Positions 7,745-16,713 of a DNA stretch of 34,929 bases are shown one piece after another. A program made the position numbers and the translations under genes. The DNA comes from Chloroflexota bacterium (GTDB lineage: Bacteria > Chloroflexota > Anaerolineae > Promineifilales > Promineifilaceae). The DNA is taken from positions 1 to 34,929 of the forward strand of contig JABFFZ010000062.1 of NCBI GenBank assembly GCA_013112725.1, in the 5' to 3' direction. The notes under the pieces are model-generated. The model made no database searches. It was not told where the DNA came from and worked only from the letters and a program-made list of their open reading frames with translations. Positions within the stretch are counted from its first letter, which is position 1. Every line of letters begins with the position of its first letter.

Positions 7745-8944
7745 ATGGGCGAGTCTGTTGGCTATAACATCTTGCCTGGTAATAATCAAAACTACCCAAC
7801 GGCCTCGCCGCTACGGGTGGGCATTAACGCCCATTTGTTGTCTGGAAAGGCCGGATACCGCCGGGCGGGGATTCACCAATATGTGGCCCAGGTATTGCGC
7901 CATTTGCCGGCGGATGGTGGCCTGGAATATGTGGTCTTTACCCGGCATGAGGCCGATTTTTTACAGCGAGAGGGGATGACGGCCGTGTCTACCACCTGGC
8001 CCACCGAAAAACGGACCGCCCGCATCATCTGGGAACAGACGACCTGGCCCTGGCAGGCGCGGCGGCGCGACCTGCATTTGCTGCACAGCATGGCGTTTGT
8101 GGCCCCCTTGTTTTCGCCCTGCCCGGCAGTGATCACGGTGTACGATTTGAGCTTTCTCCATTTTCCGGATCGGTTTCCGGCGAGCCAACGCTGGTATCTC
8201 ACCAGCCAGACACGCCGCTCCTGCCGCCGCGCCCGCCGGGTGATCACCATTTCCGAATCGGGGCGGCAGGATGTACACCGTTTTTTTGGCGTGCCCCTGT
8301 CGCGGATTGATGTAGTGGTTCCGGGTGTGGATGAGATGTACCGGCCATACCCGGTAGAAGTGGTGAATCGGTTTCGGGCAGAGAAGGGACACGGCCGTTA
8401 CCTGCTCCACGTGGGTACCTTGCAGCCGCGCAAAAATATCCCCACCCTGTTGGAAGCCTTCGCCCGGTTGGCCGAACCAGACCTGAGTCTAGTTCTGATT
8501 GGCGGCAAGGGGTGGCTGTATGACGAAATTTTTGCCAGAGTGCAGACATTGGAACTGACGAAGCGCGTGCATTTTACCGGCTATGTGCCGGATGAAGAAC
8601 TGCCGCTGTGGTACAACGCTGCCGAACTGCTGGTTTTGCCCTCGGTATATGAGGGGTTTGGCCTGCCGGCGCTGGAGGCAATGGCCTGCGGTACGCCGGT
8701 AGTGGCGGCGAATAGTTCTTCGCTGCCGGAAGCAGTAGGGAATGCGGGGCTGTTATTTGCACCGATGGACGTGGCTGAATTGGTGGAGCGGTTGACGGCC
8801 GTATGTCACGATCCCCAATTATCCGCTAAAATGCGCGCGCTGGGGCTGGCCCATGCCGCCCAATTTTCTTGGGAACGCGCCGGGCGGGAAACGGCCGTCG
8901 TCTATCGGGCGGCTATGGCCGCCGGCGCCGTAGAAGAAGGATGA
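7745..8944 (+). CDS. GT4-type glycosyltransferase (glycosyl transferase group 1)
   Basis: Transfers a sugar from a nucleotide-sugar donor, probably to a lipid-linked glycan at the cytoplasmic face. The GT-B fold shows in two halves: an N-terminal acceptor half with GINAHLLSGKAGYRRAGIHQY, and a C-terminal donor half with LLHVGTLQPRKNIPTLLEAF, LVLIGGKGWLYDEI and VLPSVYEGFGLPALEAMACGTPVV. The latter is the E-x7-E motif of GT4 enzymes. The start is uncertain between 7709 and 7745; AGAAGG lies just before the second. The stop overlaps the next start (ATGA), so the polyprenyl transferase is co-translated. The sugar and linkage are unknown. Confidence 0.88.
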   Translation: MGESVGYNILPGNNQNYPTASPLRVGINAHLLSGKAGYRRAGIHQYVAQVLRHLPADGGLEYVVFTRHEADFLQREGMTAVSTTWPTEKRTARIIWEQTTWPWQARRRDLHLLHSMAFVAPLFSPCPAVITVYDLSFLHFPDRFPASQRWYLTSQTRRSCRRARRVITISESGRQDVHRFFGVPLSRIDVVVPGVDEMYRPYPVEVVNRFRAEKGHGRYLLHVGTLQPRKNIPTLLEAFARLAEPDLSLVLIGGKGWLYDEIFARVQTLELTKRVHFTGYVPDEELPLWYNAAELLVLPSVYEGFGLPALEAMACGTPVVAANSSSLPEAVGNAGLLFAPMDVAELVERLTAVCHDPQLSAKMRALGLAHAAQFSWERAGRETAVVYRAAMAAGAVEEG

Positions 8945-10356
8945 GTAAAAGTAAGATACGCTTTATCACCATTGTCGGTGATCTATTCCTCATGAATATG
9001 GGGTTTGCCCTGGCATACCTCATTCGCTACCAGTGGCAGTGGTTCCGCTCGATTGCTTTTTATGAACCCTACACCGATTACCTGGGGCAGCAGGCGGCGC
9101 TGATTCTGCTGTTGGTTTTTACCTATTCGCAAATGGGCGTGTGGCAGCGGCGGCGGGGGGAAGCCTGGCTGGATGAGGCGGCGCGAGTGCTGTATGCCAC
9201 CGCCGCCGGCATTGGGCTGATGGTGGTTCTCACTTTTTTTGTGCAACCCACGCCTTTTTCCCGGCTGCTGTTTTTTTGGGCATTTGTGATGATTGTGGCC
9301 TTGATCAGCCTGGCGCGGCTGTTGCGCCGCTGGCTGCTTTCGCTACTGTACCAGCGGGGCAAACTGGCCGACCGGGCGCTGATTTTGGGGTCTGGGGAAG
9401 TGGGGCGCAGTGTGATGCGCACACTGTTGGCCCGGCCTGACCTGGGCTTTCAGGTAATTGGCTATTTGCACGACGGCCGTAGTGAAAACAACATCGGTCT
9501 GGGGCGCATCCCCAATCTGGGCGTCTTTGATGACCTAGAAGGTGTGCTGCAACGTGAGCCGCTGGTGCATAACGTTTTTATTGCCTTGCCCGGCGAACAG
9601 CACCAGGAGATTGCCCGGCTGCTGCAAACGTGCCAGACGTGTGATGTGCGCGCACAGGTGGTGCCAGACTTGCTGCAATTGAGCATGAACCGGGTAGAAA
9701 TGATCAATATGGCTGGAATTCCCACCCTCCGCGTACGGGAAGCGGGCATCAGCCGGGGACAACAGATTGCCAAACGGCTGATGGATTTGAGCATTATATT
9801 GCTGTTGTCTGTGCCCACGCTGATTGTCACGGCCGTGATTGCCCTGGCTATCAAGATGGACTCTCCTGGCCCGGTCTTTTATGCTGGCATACGCATTGGT
9901 AAAGACGGACGGCCGTTTCAAATGTTCAAGTTCCGCTCCATGGTAGTGGATGCCGAAGCACAAAAGGTAACGCTGTTGGCTTTTAATCAGGCCGATGGCC
10001 CGCTCTTTAAGATAAAAGATGATCCCCGCCTGACGCGGGTGGGCAAATTTATCCGCCGCACCAGCCTGGACGAACTACCCCAGCTTTATAATGTGCTGCG
10101 CGGGCAAATGAGCCTGGTTGGCCCGCGCCCCCCTCTGCCGGAAGAAGTGGCTCAATACAAAGGCTGGCACAAACAACGGCTGTCCGTCATTGGCGGCATC
10201 ACCGGGTTGTGGCAGGTGAGCGGTCGTTCCGACCTGACCTTTGATGAGTTGTGCCTGCTGGATATTTATTACATTGAGAACTGGTCGTTGGGGCTAGATT
10301 TTCGCATCTTGCTGCAAACCATCCCCCATGCCTTGTTTGGCAAGGGAGCGTATTGA
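8941..10356 (+). CDS. polyprenyl glycosylphosphotransferase (WbaP-like) initiating exopolysaccharide synthesis
   Basis: A 471-aa membrane enzyme that loads a sugar phosphate onto undecaprenyl phosphate, the first step of surface polysaccharide assembly. The N-terminal half has four to five hydrophobic helices. A nucleotide-binding-like module follows (ALILGSGEVGRSVMRTLL, then IGYLHDGRSENN). The C-terminal sugar-transferase domain has a membrane helix, then KMDSPGPVFYAGIRIGKDGRPF, FKFRSM, RRTSLDELPQLYNVLRGQMSLVGPRPP and a GLWQVSGRS block. The start at 8941 gives a 4-bp overlap with the glycosyltransferase and has AGAAGG upstream. No flippase or polymerase gene is visible nearby. Confidence 0.9.
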   Translation: MSKSKIRFITIVGDLFLMNMGFALAYLIRYQWQWFRSIAFYEPYTDYLGQQAALILLLVFTYSQMGVWQRRRGEAWLDEAARVLYATAAGIGLMVVLTFFVQPTPFSRLLFFWAFVMIVALISLARLLRRWLLSLLYQRGKLADRALILGSGEVGRSVMRTLLARPDLGFQVIGYLHDGRSENNIGLGRIPNLGVFDDLEGVLQREPLVHNVFIALPGEQHQEIARLLQTCQTCDVRAQVVPDLLQLSMNRVEMINMAGIPTLRVREAGISRGQQIAKRLMDLSIILLLSVPTLIVTAVIALAIKMDSPGPVFYAGIRIGKDGRPFQMFKFRSMVVDAEAQKVTLLAFNQADGPLFKIKDDPRLTRVGKFIRRTSLDELPQLYNVLRGQMSLVGPRPPLPEEVAQYKGWHKQRLSVIGGITGLWQVSGRSDLTFDELCLLDIYYIENWSLGLDFRILLQTIPHALFGKGAY

Positions 10357-10360
10357 GACG

Positions 10361-10403
10361 TAAACCGTAACCCGTCATCCGGTTACGGATTGCCGATTAC
10401 CGG
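10361..10403. repeat. heptamer-type intergenic inverted repeat (GTAACCCG/GGATTGCCG)
   Basis: Imperfect units TAAACCGTAACCCGTCATCC face GGTTACGGATTGCCGATTACC. The element separates the convergent polyprenyl transferase and PfpI-like genes and encodes the last residues and stop of the latter. Confidence 0.6.
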
Positions 10404-10923
10404 CTGCTTCCACCAGAGCGGCTACCAGTTCACGGCAAAAAGCGGGGATGTCGGCGACAACGCGGCCCCAGACCAGGTTGCCATCGCGGAAGGCGGCTTT
10501 GTCTACCCAGGTGGCCCCGGCGTTGACCAGATCATCTTTAATGCCTAAAGAGCCGGTAGCGGGACGGCCGTTCACAATCCCCGCCGAAATGGCCACCAGC
10601 CCGCCATGGCAGATAACGCCAATGACCTTACCGGCAGCGTTCATGTCGTGAATAAGCTGGGTTACGGCCGTGTACCGGCGCAATTTATCCGGCGCCCAAC
10701 CACCTGGTATCACCACCGCAAACAACTCCTGGGCATTCAACGTCTCAATACGCGTGGTGGGTGTTATTTCCAGCCCATTCTTGCCCCGTACCGGTTTCAT
10801 ATCCAGTCCGGCGGCAATCACCTCGGCGCCCTCCTCCTCTAGCCGCATCAACGGCACATAAAACTCCAAATCCTCCACCCCCTCCGCTAAAAGAATGGCA
10901 ATTTTTCTACCACTTAAACGCAT
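10375..10923 (-). CDS. DJ-1/PfpI family protein
   Basis: Cytosolic protein of 182 aa with the DJ-1/PfpI glutamine-amidotransferase-like fold. The nucleophile elbow is GVICHGG with Cys at about C105 and the neighbouring His106. The early Glu in AEGVEDLEF (E15) matches the family's conserved acidic residue. Family members act as glyoxalases, deglycases, chaperones or weak peptidases, so the exact activity is open. AAGGAG lies 7 nt before the ATG. The C-terminal tail NRQSVTG and the stop are encoded by the adjacent intergenic repeat, so the ancestral end was probably slightly different. It precedes nothing obviously related. Confidence 0.85.
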   Translation of the reverse strand: MRLSGRKIAILLAEGVEDLEFYVPLMRLEEEGAEVIAAGLDMKPVRGKNGLEITPTTRIETLNAQELFAVVIPGGWAPDKLRRYTAVTQLIHDMNAAGKVIGVICHGGLVAISAGIVNGRPATGSLGIKDDLVNAGATWVDKAAFRDGNLVWGRVVADIPAFCRELVAALVEAAGNRQSVTG

Positions 10924-10985
10924 GAGATTACTCCTTGTAGGTCGTTAGTGGCTGGTTGCTTGTACCGGCCACCAGCCACCAGCAA

Positions 10986-11396
10986 CTACTCTTCCTCAAA
11001 CCCCTGCGGTTGGTCAATGCTAATGACCTCACCGTGAAAGTTAATAGTAACCCGAAAGCCCATCATGCCCAGCATTTCTCGCGCCTGCTGGGGAATACCC
11101 TGGGCGATAATGTCATCCATATTGATGTTGCGCAAGGAGGCATCTATGGCCGCTTTGGTCATCAGGTCATCCTTGCCCATGAATTTCATGGCCTGTTCTA
11201 CCGCCATATCCTGATTTTCATGGAGTTGTTGCAGGAAAAAGTCTAATACCTGGCGGTCAACATCTTCGGCGCTAATGTGACGCATAAAGCCGGCATCATC
11301 AATCACATAGTTGGCTTCATTGCCAACAACGGCCGTATCTACCAATCGTCCGTTTTCGTCATAAACCAAACCTGCAAATAAAGCCTGTCGAATCAT
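10986..11396 (-). CDS. conserved hypothetical protein (unrecognised)
   Basis: About 136 aa, acidic, with no signal peptide or membrane segment. I do not recognise the family. It begins MIRQALFAGLVYDENGRLV, has a predicted strand-turn-strand start that may form a small beta domain, then a helical stretch rich in Met, Asp and Gln (QAMKFMGKDDLMTKAAIDAS), and ends INFHGEVISIDQPQGFEEE. The internal ATG at 11396 is chosen over a longer frame because the extra residues look non-coding and AGGA lies about 11 nt upstream. The protein could be a small regulatory or structural factor; no function is inferred. Confidence 0.65.
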   Translation of the reverse strand: MIRQALFAGLVYDENGRLVDTAVVGNEANYVIDDAGFMRHISAEDVDRQVLDFFLQQLHENQDMAVEQAMKFMGKDDLMTKAAIDASLRNINMDDIIAQGIPQQAREMLGMMGFRVTINFHGEVISIDQPQGFEEE

Positions 11397-11535
11397 GGTG
11401 TATACTATCCTGAAAATAGTGGCCGGGAGTTGGTGGTGAGGAAAAACCACCAGCCGCCAACCACCCGCTTAACTTATCCCATTCTCAGGAATTATACTTG
11501 ATTGGGTGGCAAAACCGGGTATTTCGTGAGCAAAA

Positions 11536-11564
11536 TTGGAGAGGCTCTCACGGTTGGTTATAAT
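11536..11564 (+). promoter_or_regulatory. promoter for mreB operon
   Basis: A perfect TATAAT (11559-11564) with a 17-bp spacer to a weak -35 (TTGGAG, 11536-11541) lies 45 bp before the mreB start codon. Confidence 0.5.
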
Positions 11565-11609
11565 CTCTGGTTGGAATTATCTGGGAAGAGAAGGATCAGG
11601 TAACACACA

Positions 11610-12671
11610 TTGTTTAGACCACTAGACTGGCTTTTAGGCCTGTTTTCATTAGATGTCGGTATTGACCTGGGTACGGCCAATACGCTGGTGTACATTCGTG
11701 ACAAAGGCATTGTCATCAATGAACCATCGTGGGTTGCTATTAACCGGCGGACGCGCATGCCGTTGGCAATTGGCGCTGAAGCGCGGGAAATGGTGGGGCG
11801 CACGCCGGCCGATATTGTGGCTATACGGCCGTTGCGGGATGGCGTGATCTCCGAATTTGAGATCACCGAAGCCATGCTCAAATACTTCATCACCAAATCA
11901 CACGAGCAAATGATCGTGCCTTTTCCGCGCCCGCGCGTGGTGGTGGGCATCCCCAGTGGCGTCACTGAAGTAGAAAAACGGGCTGTCTATGACGCGGCCA
12001 TATCGGCCGGCGCCAGAGAGGCGCACCTCATTGAAGAACCAACAGCGGCCGCCATTGGCGCCGGGCTGGCGGTGAATGAACCCCGCGGCAGCATGATTGT
12101 GGACATTGGCGGTGGCACCACCGAAGTCGCCATCTTTGCTATGGGTGGGATTGTTGTCAGCCGCTCCATTCGCGTGGCCGGCGATGAGATGGATGAAGAC
12201 ATCGTGCAATATGCCCGCAACAAGTACAACCTGTTGATTGGCGAACGCATGGCCGAACGGGCCAAAATTGGGATTGGTTCCGCATTCCCACTGCCCGAAG
12301 AGCGCACCATGACGCTGCGTGGCCGGAACCTGATTAACGGCCTGCCCCAGTCGGTGGAAATCAGCAGCATTGAGCTACGCGAAGCCATGGCCCCTTCTGT
12401 TAACATCATCGTGGACACCGTGCGCGATGCCCTAGATGAGACGCCGCCCGAACTGGTAGCCGACCTGATGGAAGTGGGCATCTGCCTGGCCGGGGGCGGC
12501 GCCCAAATTCGCGGTCTGGCCGAACGGCTGGAAGATATAGTCAAGATGCGGGTATGGGTCGCCGAAGACCCCATGACCTGTGTGGCCCGTGGTGCGGGGC
12601 GGGTGTTGGAAAACATCGAACTTTGGGAACGCTCGCTGGCCGGGCTGCATCGCGGCAGTACCCATCATTAG
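11610..12671 (+). CDS. mreB: rod shape-determining protein MreB
   Basis: Bacterial actin homologue that polymerises under the membrane and guides lateral wall synthesis. The 353 aa cover the full family length. Motifs are phosphate 1 DVGIDLGTANTLVY (about 15-28), MIVDIGGGTTEVAI for phosphate 2, and the adenosine-pocket loop ICLAGGGAQIRGLAERL. The start is a TTG at 11610, with CAGG about 9 nt upstream. No in-frame ATG is close enough to preserve the amphipathic N-terminus MFRPLDWLLGLFSLD, which fits membrane attachment. It leads the mreB-mreC-mreD-mrdA cluster and implies a rod or filament shape. Confidence 0.95.
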   Translation: MFRPLDWLLGLFSLDVGIDLGTANTLVYIRDKGIVINEPSWVAINRRTRMPLAIGAEAREMVGRTPADIVAIRPLRDGVISEFEITEAMLKYFITKSHEQMIVPFPRPRVVVGIPSGVTEVEKRAVYDAAISAGAREAHLIEEPTAAAIGAGLAVNEPRGSMIVDIGGGTTEVAIFAMGGIVVSRSIRVAGDEMDEDIVQYARNKYNLLIGERMAERAKIGIGSAFPLPEERTMTLRGRNLINGLPQSVEISSIELREAMAPSVNIIVDTVRDALDETPPELVADLMEVGICLAGGGAQIRGLAERLEDIVKMRVWVAEDPMTCVARGAGRVLENIELWERSLAGLHRGSTHH

Positions 12672-12726
12672 GAATGATTGTAGGAAGGGTGCTTCTTAAT
12701 TCCTAATTCTTGATTCATAATTGATT

Positions 12727-13572
12727 ATGAGTGAGGCACAGAAGCGGATACGTTGGGGTACGTTTGCCGTTTTGGCGGGGGTGGCGCTGCTGCTAACCTA
12801 TCTGGACAGCACGGGGAATTTGGGTGGGGCATTAGCGGTGGTGCGGAATCCATTCACGGCCGTTCTCTCTTTCACCTCTACCCGCTCTGAATCGGCTGCC
12901 GGTCTGTTGGAAGGCCCGCGTGATCTGCAAACGGCCCGCACCGAAATTGCCGAATTACAGGCCCGCGTAGCCGAACTGGAACGGGAAAACGAAGAACTGC
13001 GGGAAATTGAAGGGGAATGGCGCATTTTGCAAGATTTGTTCAACCGCGCCCGCCAATCGCCAGAGTTCACACGGCAGATCGCTTCGGTTATTGGGCACGA
13101 TACCAGCCCCTCCATCCGCAGCATTATCATAGACAAAGGCACCGCCGATGGCATTCGCGTCGGTATGCCGGTGGAGAGTTCACGCGGGCTGGTGGGCATT
13201 ATCTATCGGGCCGCGCCCAACTTCTCCCAGGTGACGCTCATTACCGATAACGCCAGCGCCATTCCGGCCCGCCTGGGCAATTCACGCGCTACGGGTATCC
13301 TCAGCGGCGGCGGCTTGGGTGGGCCGCTGACGATGGATTGGGTGGATTTGAAGTACAACCTGGAAATTGGCGAAGTAGTGCTGACTTCTGGGCTGGGCGG
13401 CAGTTTTCCTCAAGATATTGTGGTCGGTCGGGTAATCGAGGTCAACCGCAGCGAAGCCAACCTGTTCCAACAGGCGGTGGTGCAGCCGGCGACGGATTTT
13501 GAGAATCTGGAGATTGTTTTTGTGATCACGAATTTTCAGCCGGTCAATACGGCTATTTTTGATAATCCGTAA
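12727..13572 (+). CDS. mreC: rod shape-determining protein MreC
   Basis: Bitopic membrane protein of about 281 aa that links the MreB filament with wall synthases. It has an N-terminal signal-anchor (GTFAVLAGVALLLTYL), then a coiled coil (ARTEIAELQARVAELERENEEL broken into heptads). The beta-rich MreC core follows: VIGHDTSPSIRSIIIDKGTADGI, GMPVESSRGLVGII, LITDNASAIPA, and TSGLGGSFPQDIVVGRV. The ATG at 12727 is preferred to an in-frame TTG two codons earlier. A gap of about 55 bp separates it from mreB. Confidence 0.92.
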   Translation: MSEAQKRIRWGTFAVLAGVALLLTYLDSTGNLGGALAVVRNPFTAVLSFTSTRSESAAGLLEGPRDLQTARTEIAELQARVAELERENEELREIEGEWRILQDLFNRARQSPEFTRQIASVIGHDTSPSIRSIIIDKGTADGIRVGMPVESSRGLVGIIYRAAPNFSQVTLITDNASAIPARLGNSRATGILSGGGLGGPLTMDWVDLKYNLEIGEVVLTSGLGGSFPQDIVVGRVIEVNRSEANLFQQAVVQPATDFENLEIVFVITNFQPVNTAIFDNP

Positions 13573-13620
13573 AAGTGACAGGTGGCAAGTGATTGCTCAC
13601 TTCTCATCACCTTGTTGAAG

Positions 13621-14121
13621 ATGAAGAGTTCGATTTACATAGCAATTCCGGTAATGTTGGCGCTGAGTGTGCTGCAAACGGCCGTGCTGCCTTACTTCTC
13701 TTTTCTAAACCTGTCGCCACAGTTGCCCTTGCTGGTAGCATTGGCCTGGGGGCTGCTACGCGGCCTGGATGAAGGTATGCTCTGGGCGTTTGTGGGCGGC
13801 TTGTGCATGGATTTGTTTTCCATCAGCCCTATCGGATTAACAGCATTGGCCTATATGGTGGCGGTTACGGCCGTGTTATGGCTGCAACAAGCATTCCCTC
13901 CCGGCCACATCATCATGCCCATTCTGCTGGCGGCGCTAACCACTGCCATTTACCTAATTATCAATCTACTGTTTTTACGCTTGTTTAGTTTCCTTTCCAA
14001 CCTACAAGTCATTACCACTCTGTGGCCGCTCATTCTGCTAAATGCCATCGCCATCCTACCCATTTACTGGCTGCTCTACGGCCTGGACCGCATTTTCCGG
14101 CCCCGCAGGTTGGAACTTTAA
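13621..14121 (+). CDS. mreD: rod shape-determining protein MreD
   Basis: About 167 aa, almost wholly hydrophobic with five to six predicted membrane helices. The central WGLLRGLDEGMLWAFVGGLCMDLFSISPIGL is the recognisable MreD signature: a Gly-rich helix with a G-x4-D pair. MreD partners MreC in the elongasome. The ATG at 13621 follows a GAAG run and is favoured over a GTG at 13582, because the longer version adds residues that read like intergenic sequence. It sits 48 bp after mreC. Confidence 0.88.
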   Translation: MKSSIYIAIPVMLALSVLQTAVLPYFSFLNLSPQLPLLVALAWGLLRGLDEGMLWAFVGGLCMDLFSISPIGLTALAYMVAVTAVLWLQQAFPPGHIIMPILLAALTTAIYLIINLLFLRLFSFLSNLQVITTLWPLILLNAIAILPIYWLLYGLDRIFRPRRLEL

Positions 14122-14180
14122 CCCTTAACCCGTAATTCCGTAACTCGACTTCGGATTACGGAGCACGGATTACGGAGTCA
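14122..14180. repeat. heptamer-type intergenic inverted repeat
   Basis: Units CCTTAACCCGTAATTCCGTAA face CGGATTACGGAGCACGGATTACGG. It lies between mreD and mrdA inside the operon, so it is probably transcribed and could fold in the mRNA. Confidence 0.65.
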
Positions 14181-14182
14181 CT

Positions 14183-16657
14183 ATGTCACGCATCGGATGG
14201 GATCGTCCCGAAGATCGAGAAACCTCTACAGAAGAAATTGGGCTGCGCGGCCGTTTATATTTCCTGCGCATCCTCATCGTCATCATTTTTGGGCTGCTGC
14301 TTTATCGCGTCTACTACATTCAGCAAACACGAGGCGGTGAACTCACCACGCTGGCCCAGGAAAACCAATTTGCCACCTTACGCACCAAAGCTCCGCGCGG
14401 TGTTATATTTGATCGCAACGGCCAACCCCTGGCCGTGAACCTGCCCAGTTTCAATGTCACCATTACTCCGGCTTTTTTGCCAGACACCGCCGCTGAACGT
14501 CAGGCTATTTACGAACGCCTCTCGCTGCTCACCGGCGTGCCGGTTACCAATACCGTCCAACAGCAGCAGTTGATTGCTGAGGCTGACCCCGCATTGGTAG
14601 AGACCTACACCCGGTTGGCCGGCATTTTTGGTACATCGGCCCAGGAAACACTGGACAATGCCGGTGTGGTGAAACAACTGCCCAGTAGTATTCAAGGCAT
14701 TGTCATCGAAAATAGTTTTGCCCAATATATTCCCGCTGTCATCACCGCCAATGTGCCTATCACCATGGCTTACCGGGTAGAGCAGGAGAGCATCTTTCTG
14801 CCCGGCGTGCGCGTCATCCCCCAACCGCTACGTTACTATCCCTCCGGCGAATTCACGGCGCATATTTTGGGATATATGGGGCCAATCCCCAATGAAAACT
14901 GGATCAATGTATTGGGCTATCAACGAGATGACCGGGTTGGTTGGGCCGGGTTAGAATCATCAATGGAATTGGAATTAGCCGGCCAAAAAGGGGTGCGTAC
15001 CATTGAGGTAGACTGGACCGGCCGCGAAGTGCGCCAGATCGGGTTAGCCCAGGAGCCACAAGCCGGCCTGAATTTGCACCTGACTCTCGACCTGGATTTA
15101 CAAATTTTAACGGCTGAGATTATCCGGCAAGTGATGGAAACGCGCGAATCTGTACCTTCTCGTGATCCAATTACAGGGGAAGAATCCTTTGTGGAAGTGC
15201 GGCAGGCAGCGGCCGTAGCCATGAATCCCAAGACAGGCGAAATTCTGGCATTGGTGAGCTTCCCCACCTTTGACAACAACCGGTTTCAAACAGAAGTGCC
15301 CGTGGAGTATTACCTGGGGTTGGCCCGTAATGAATATACGCCGCTGGTCAACCATGCCATCAGCAGTGAATACCCGCCTGGCTCCACATTTAAGATTGTG
15401 CCCGCGGCCGGCGCCTTACAAGAAGGGTTGATCTCCTCCAACCGGCTGCTGCGCGCCCCCGGCCAGATTACCATCCCCAACCGGTATGCGCCCAATGACC
15501 CTGGCCGCGCCCAAACCTTTGTCTGCTGGGTGCTTAACACCCCCAAAGGCGAACATGGGTACATGAATGTGACTACCGGGCTGGCAAATTCTTGCGACAT
15601 CTACTTCTATAAAATCAGCGGCGGTTTCAACCAGGATGGCGAATTTGTAGAAGGATTGGGCGTAGAAGGCATTGCCAAGTATGGTTCGCAGTTTGGTTTT
15701 GGTCGGGTGCAGGGGGTGGAACTACCGTTGGAAGCGGACGGGAATCTGCCGCCAGACCGGGGCTGGAAAGCGCGCTTCTACGGCGAACCCTGGTCTACCG
15801 GGGATGATTACAACCTGGGCATTGGTCAGGGTTTTATGACCTCCTCGCCAATGCAGGTGGCGCAAATGGCAGCGGTGATCGCTAACGGCGGCTTTTTGTA
15901 TAAACCGACCATTATTCACCATATGACGGATGAAGATGGGAATGTAGTGATTGTGAATGCTGACAGTCAGATTGTGGCCCGCGCCCATCCGGGACCAAAT
16001 GGCGAGACGATTCTTACCGACGCAGATGGAAATCCATTAAATGATCCGTCTATCAACATTCGCTTTGATGCCAATGGGCAGCCCATTTACCAGCCGGTGG
16101 TCTTAAACGCCCTGGACGTAGACCGGGAATATATTCAAATCATAGCCAACGCCATGAAGTTGGTGAATACATTTGTCAGCACGGAAGAGTATTACACGGG
16201 CGCCACCTATACCGAATGGCTGGATAACGTGGGCATTGCCACAGCCGGGAAGACGGGTACGGCCGAATTCTGCGACAACATTGCTATTGAAAAGGGGTGG
16301 TGCAGCTATGACGACATTATCCAGCGGCGAGTGCTGCCTACCCATTCCTGGTATGTAGGCTATGCCCCGGCCGACGATCCCGAAATTGTGGTCGCCGTCT
16401 TTTTGTATCATGGGGGCGAAGGATCACAATGGGCGGCGCCGGCTGCCTGTAACATCATGGCCGCCTACCTCAAAGTCGGTCAATATGCGCCACAGCCCGA
16501 GTTGGCAGAAGGGGAAACAGCGCCACCGGTACAGCGAACCTGCCCCTCACTCTCTTTTAACCCCGTTATCCCCCCTGGCTTTTTGGAACGGGCCAAGGCA
16601 GAAGGAACCATACTACCGCGAAATGAACAATCTATTTTTGACCAACTGACACCGTGA
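14183..16657 (+). CDS. mrdA: penicillin-binding protein 2 (elongation transpeptidase)
   Basis: Class B PBP of 824 aa that cross-links peptidoglycan during elongation. There is one N-terminal membrane helix (RILIVIIFGLLLYRVYYI), a dimerisation/pedestal domain, then the transpeptidase domain. The active-site tetrad is S401-TF-K404 in PPGSTFKIV, the second motif is S470-C-D472, usual for PBP2, and the third is K690-T-G-T. The length exceeds the roughly 630 aa of E. coli PBP2 because of insertions around the motifs and a Pro-rich tail. The ATG at 14183 sits directly after an intergenic repeat, so the ribosome site is unclear. The usual partner rodA is not next to it. Confidence 0.93.
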   Translation: MSRIGWDRPEDRETSTEEIGLRGRLYFLRILIVIIFGLLLYRVYYIQQTRGGELTTLAQENQFATLRTKAPRGVIFDRNGQPLAVNLPSFNVTITPAFLPDTAAERQAIYERLSLLTGVPVTNTVQQQQLIAEADPALVETYTRLAGIFGTSAQETLDNAGVVKQLPSSIQGIVIENSFAQYIPAVITANVPITMAYRVEQESIFLPGVRVIPQPLRYYPSGEFTAHILGYMGPIPNENWINVLGYQRDDRVGWAGLESSMELELAGQKGVRTIEVDWTGREVRQIGLAQEPQAGLNLHLTLDLDLQILTAEIIRQVMETRESVPSRDPITGEESFVEVRQAAAVAMNPKTGEILALVSFPTFDNNRFQTEVPVEYYLGLARNEYTPLVNHAISSEYPPGSTFKIVPAAGALQEGLISSNRLLRAPGQITIPNRYAPNDPGRAQTFVCWVLNTPKGEHGYMNVTTGLANSCDIYFYKISGGFNQDGEFVEGLGVEGIAKYGSQFGFGRVQGVELPLEADGNLPPDRGWKARFYGEPWSTGDDYNLGIGQGFMTSSPMQVAQMAAVIANGGFLYKPTIIHHMTDEDGNVVIVNADSQIVARAHPGPNGETILTDADGNPLNDPSINIRFDANGQPIYQPVVLNALDVDREYIQIIANAMKLVNTFVSTEEYYTGATYTEWLDNVGIATAGKTGTAEFCDNIAIEKGWCSYDDIIQRRVLPTHSWYVGYAPADDPEIVVAVFLYHGGEGSQWAAPAACNIMAAYLKVGQYAPQPELAEGETAPPVQRTCPSLSFNPVIPPGFLERAKAEGTILPRNEQSIFDQLTP

Positions 16658-16658
16658 T

Positions 16659-16700
16659 CCGTGATTCGTAATCCGTAAATCGTTATCGGATTACGGTTTA
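16659..16700. repeat. heptamer-type intergenic inverted repeat
   Basis: Units TCCGTGATTCGTAATCCGTAA face CGGATTACGG. It lies between the convergent mrdA and enoyl-CoA hydratase genes and may terminate both transcripts. Confidence 0.6.
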
Positions 16701-16713
16701 TGGACACGGTCTT

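Noticed and set aside
11987..12616. 209-codon minus-strand frame inside mreB
   Set aside because: Ser/Met/Arg-rich shadow of a well-supported MreB gene, with no ribosome site or domain.
15590..15600. Ser-Cys-Asp in PBP2 as a broken SxN motif
   Set aside because: SxD is a common form of this motif in class B PBP2 proteins, so the enzyme is expected to be active.
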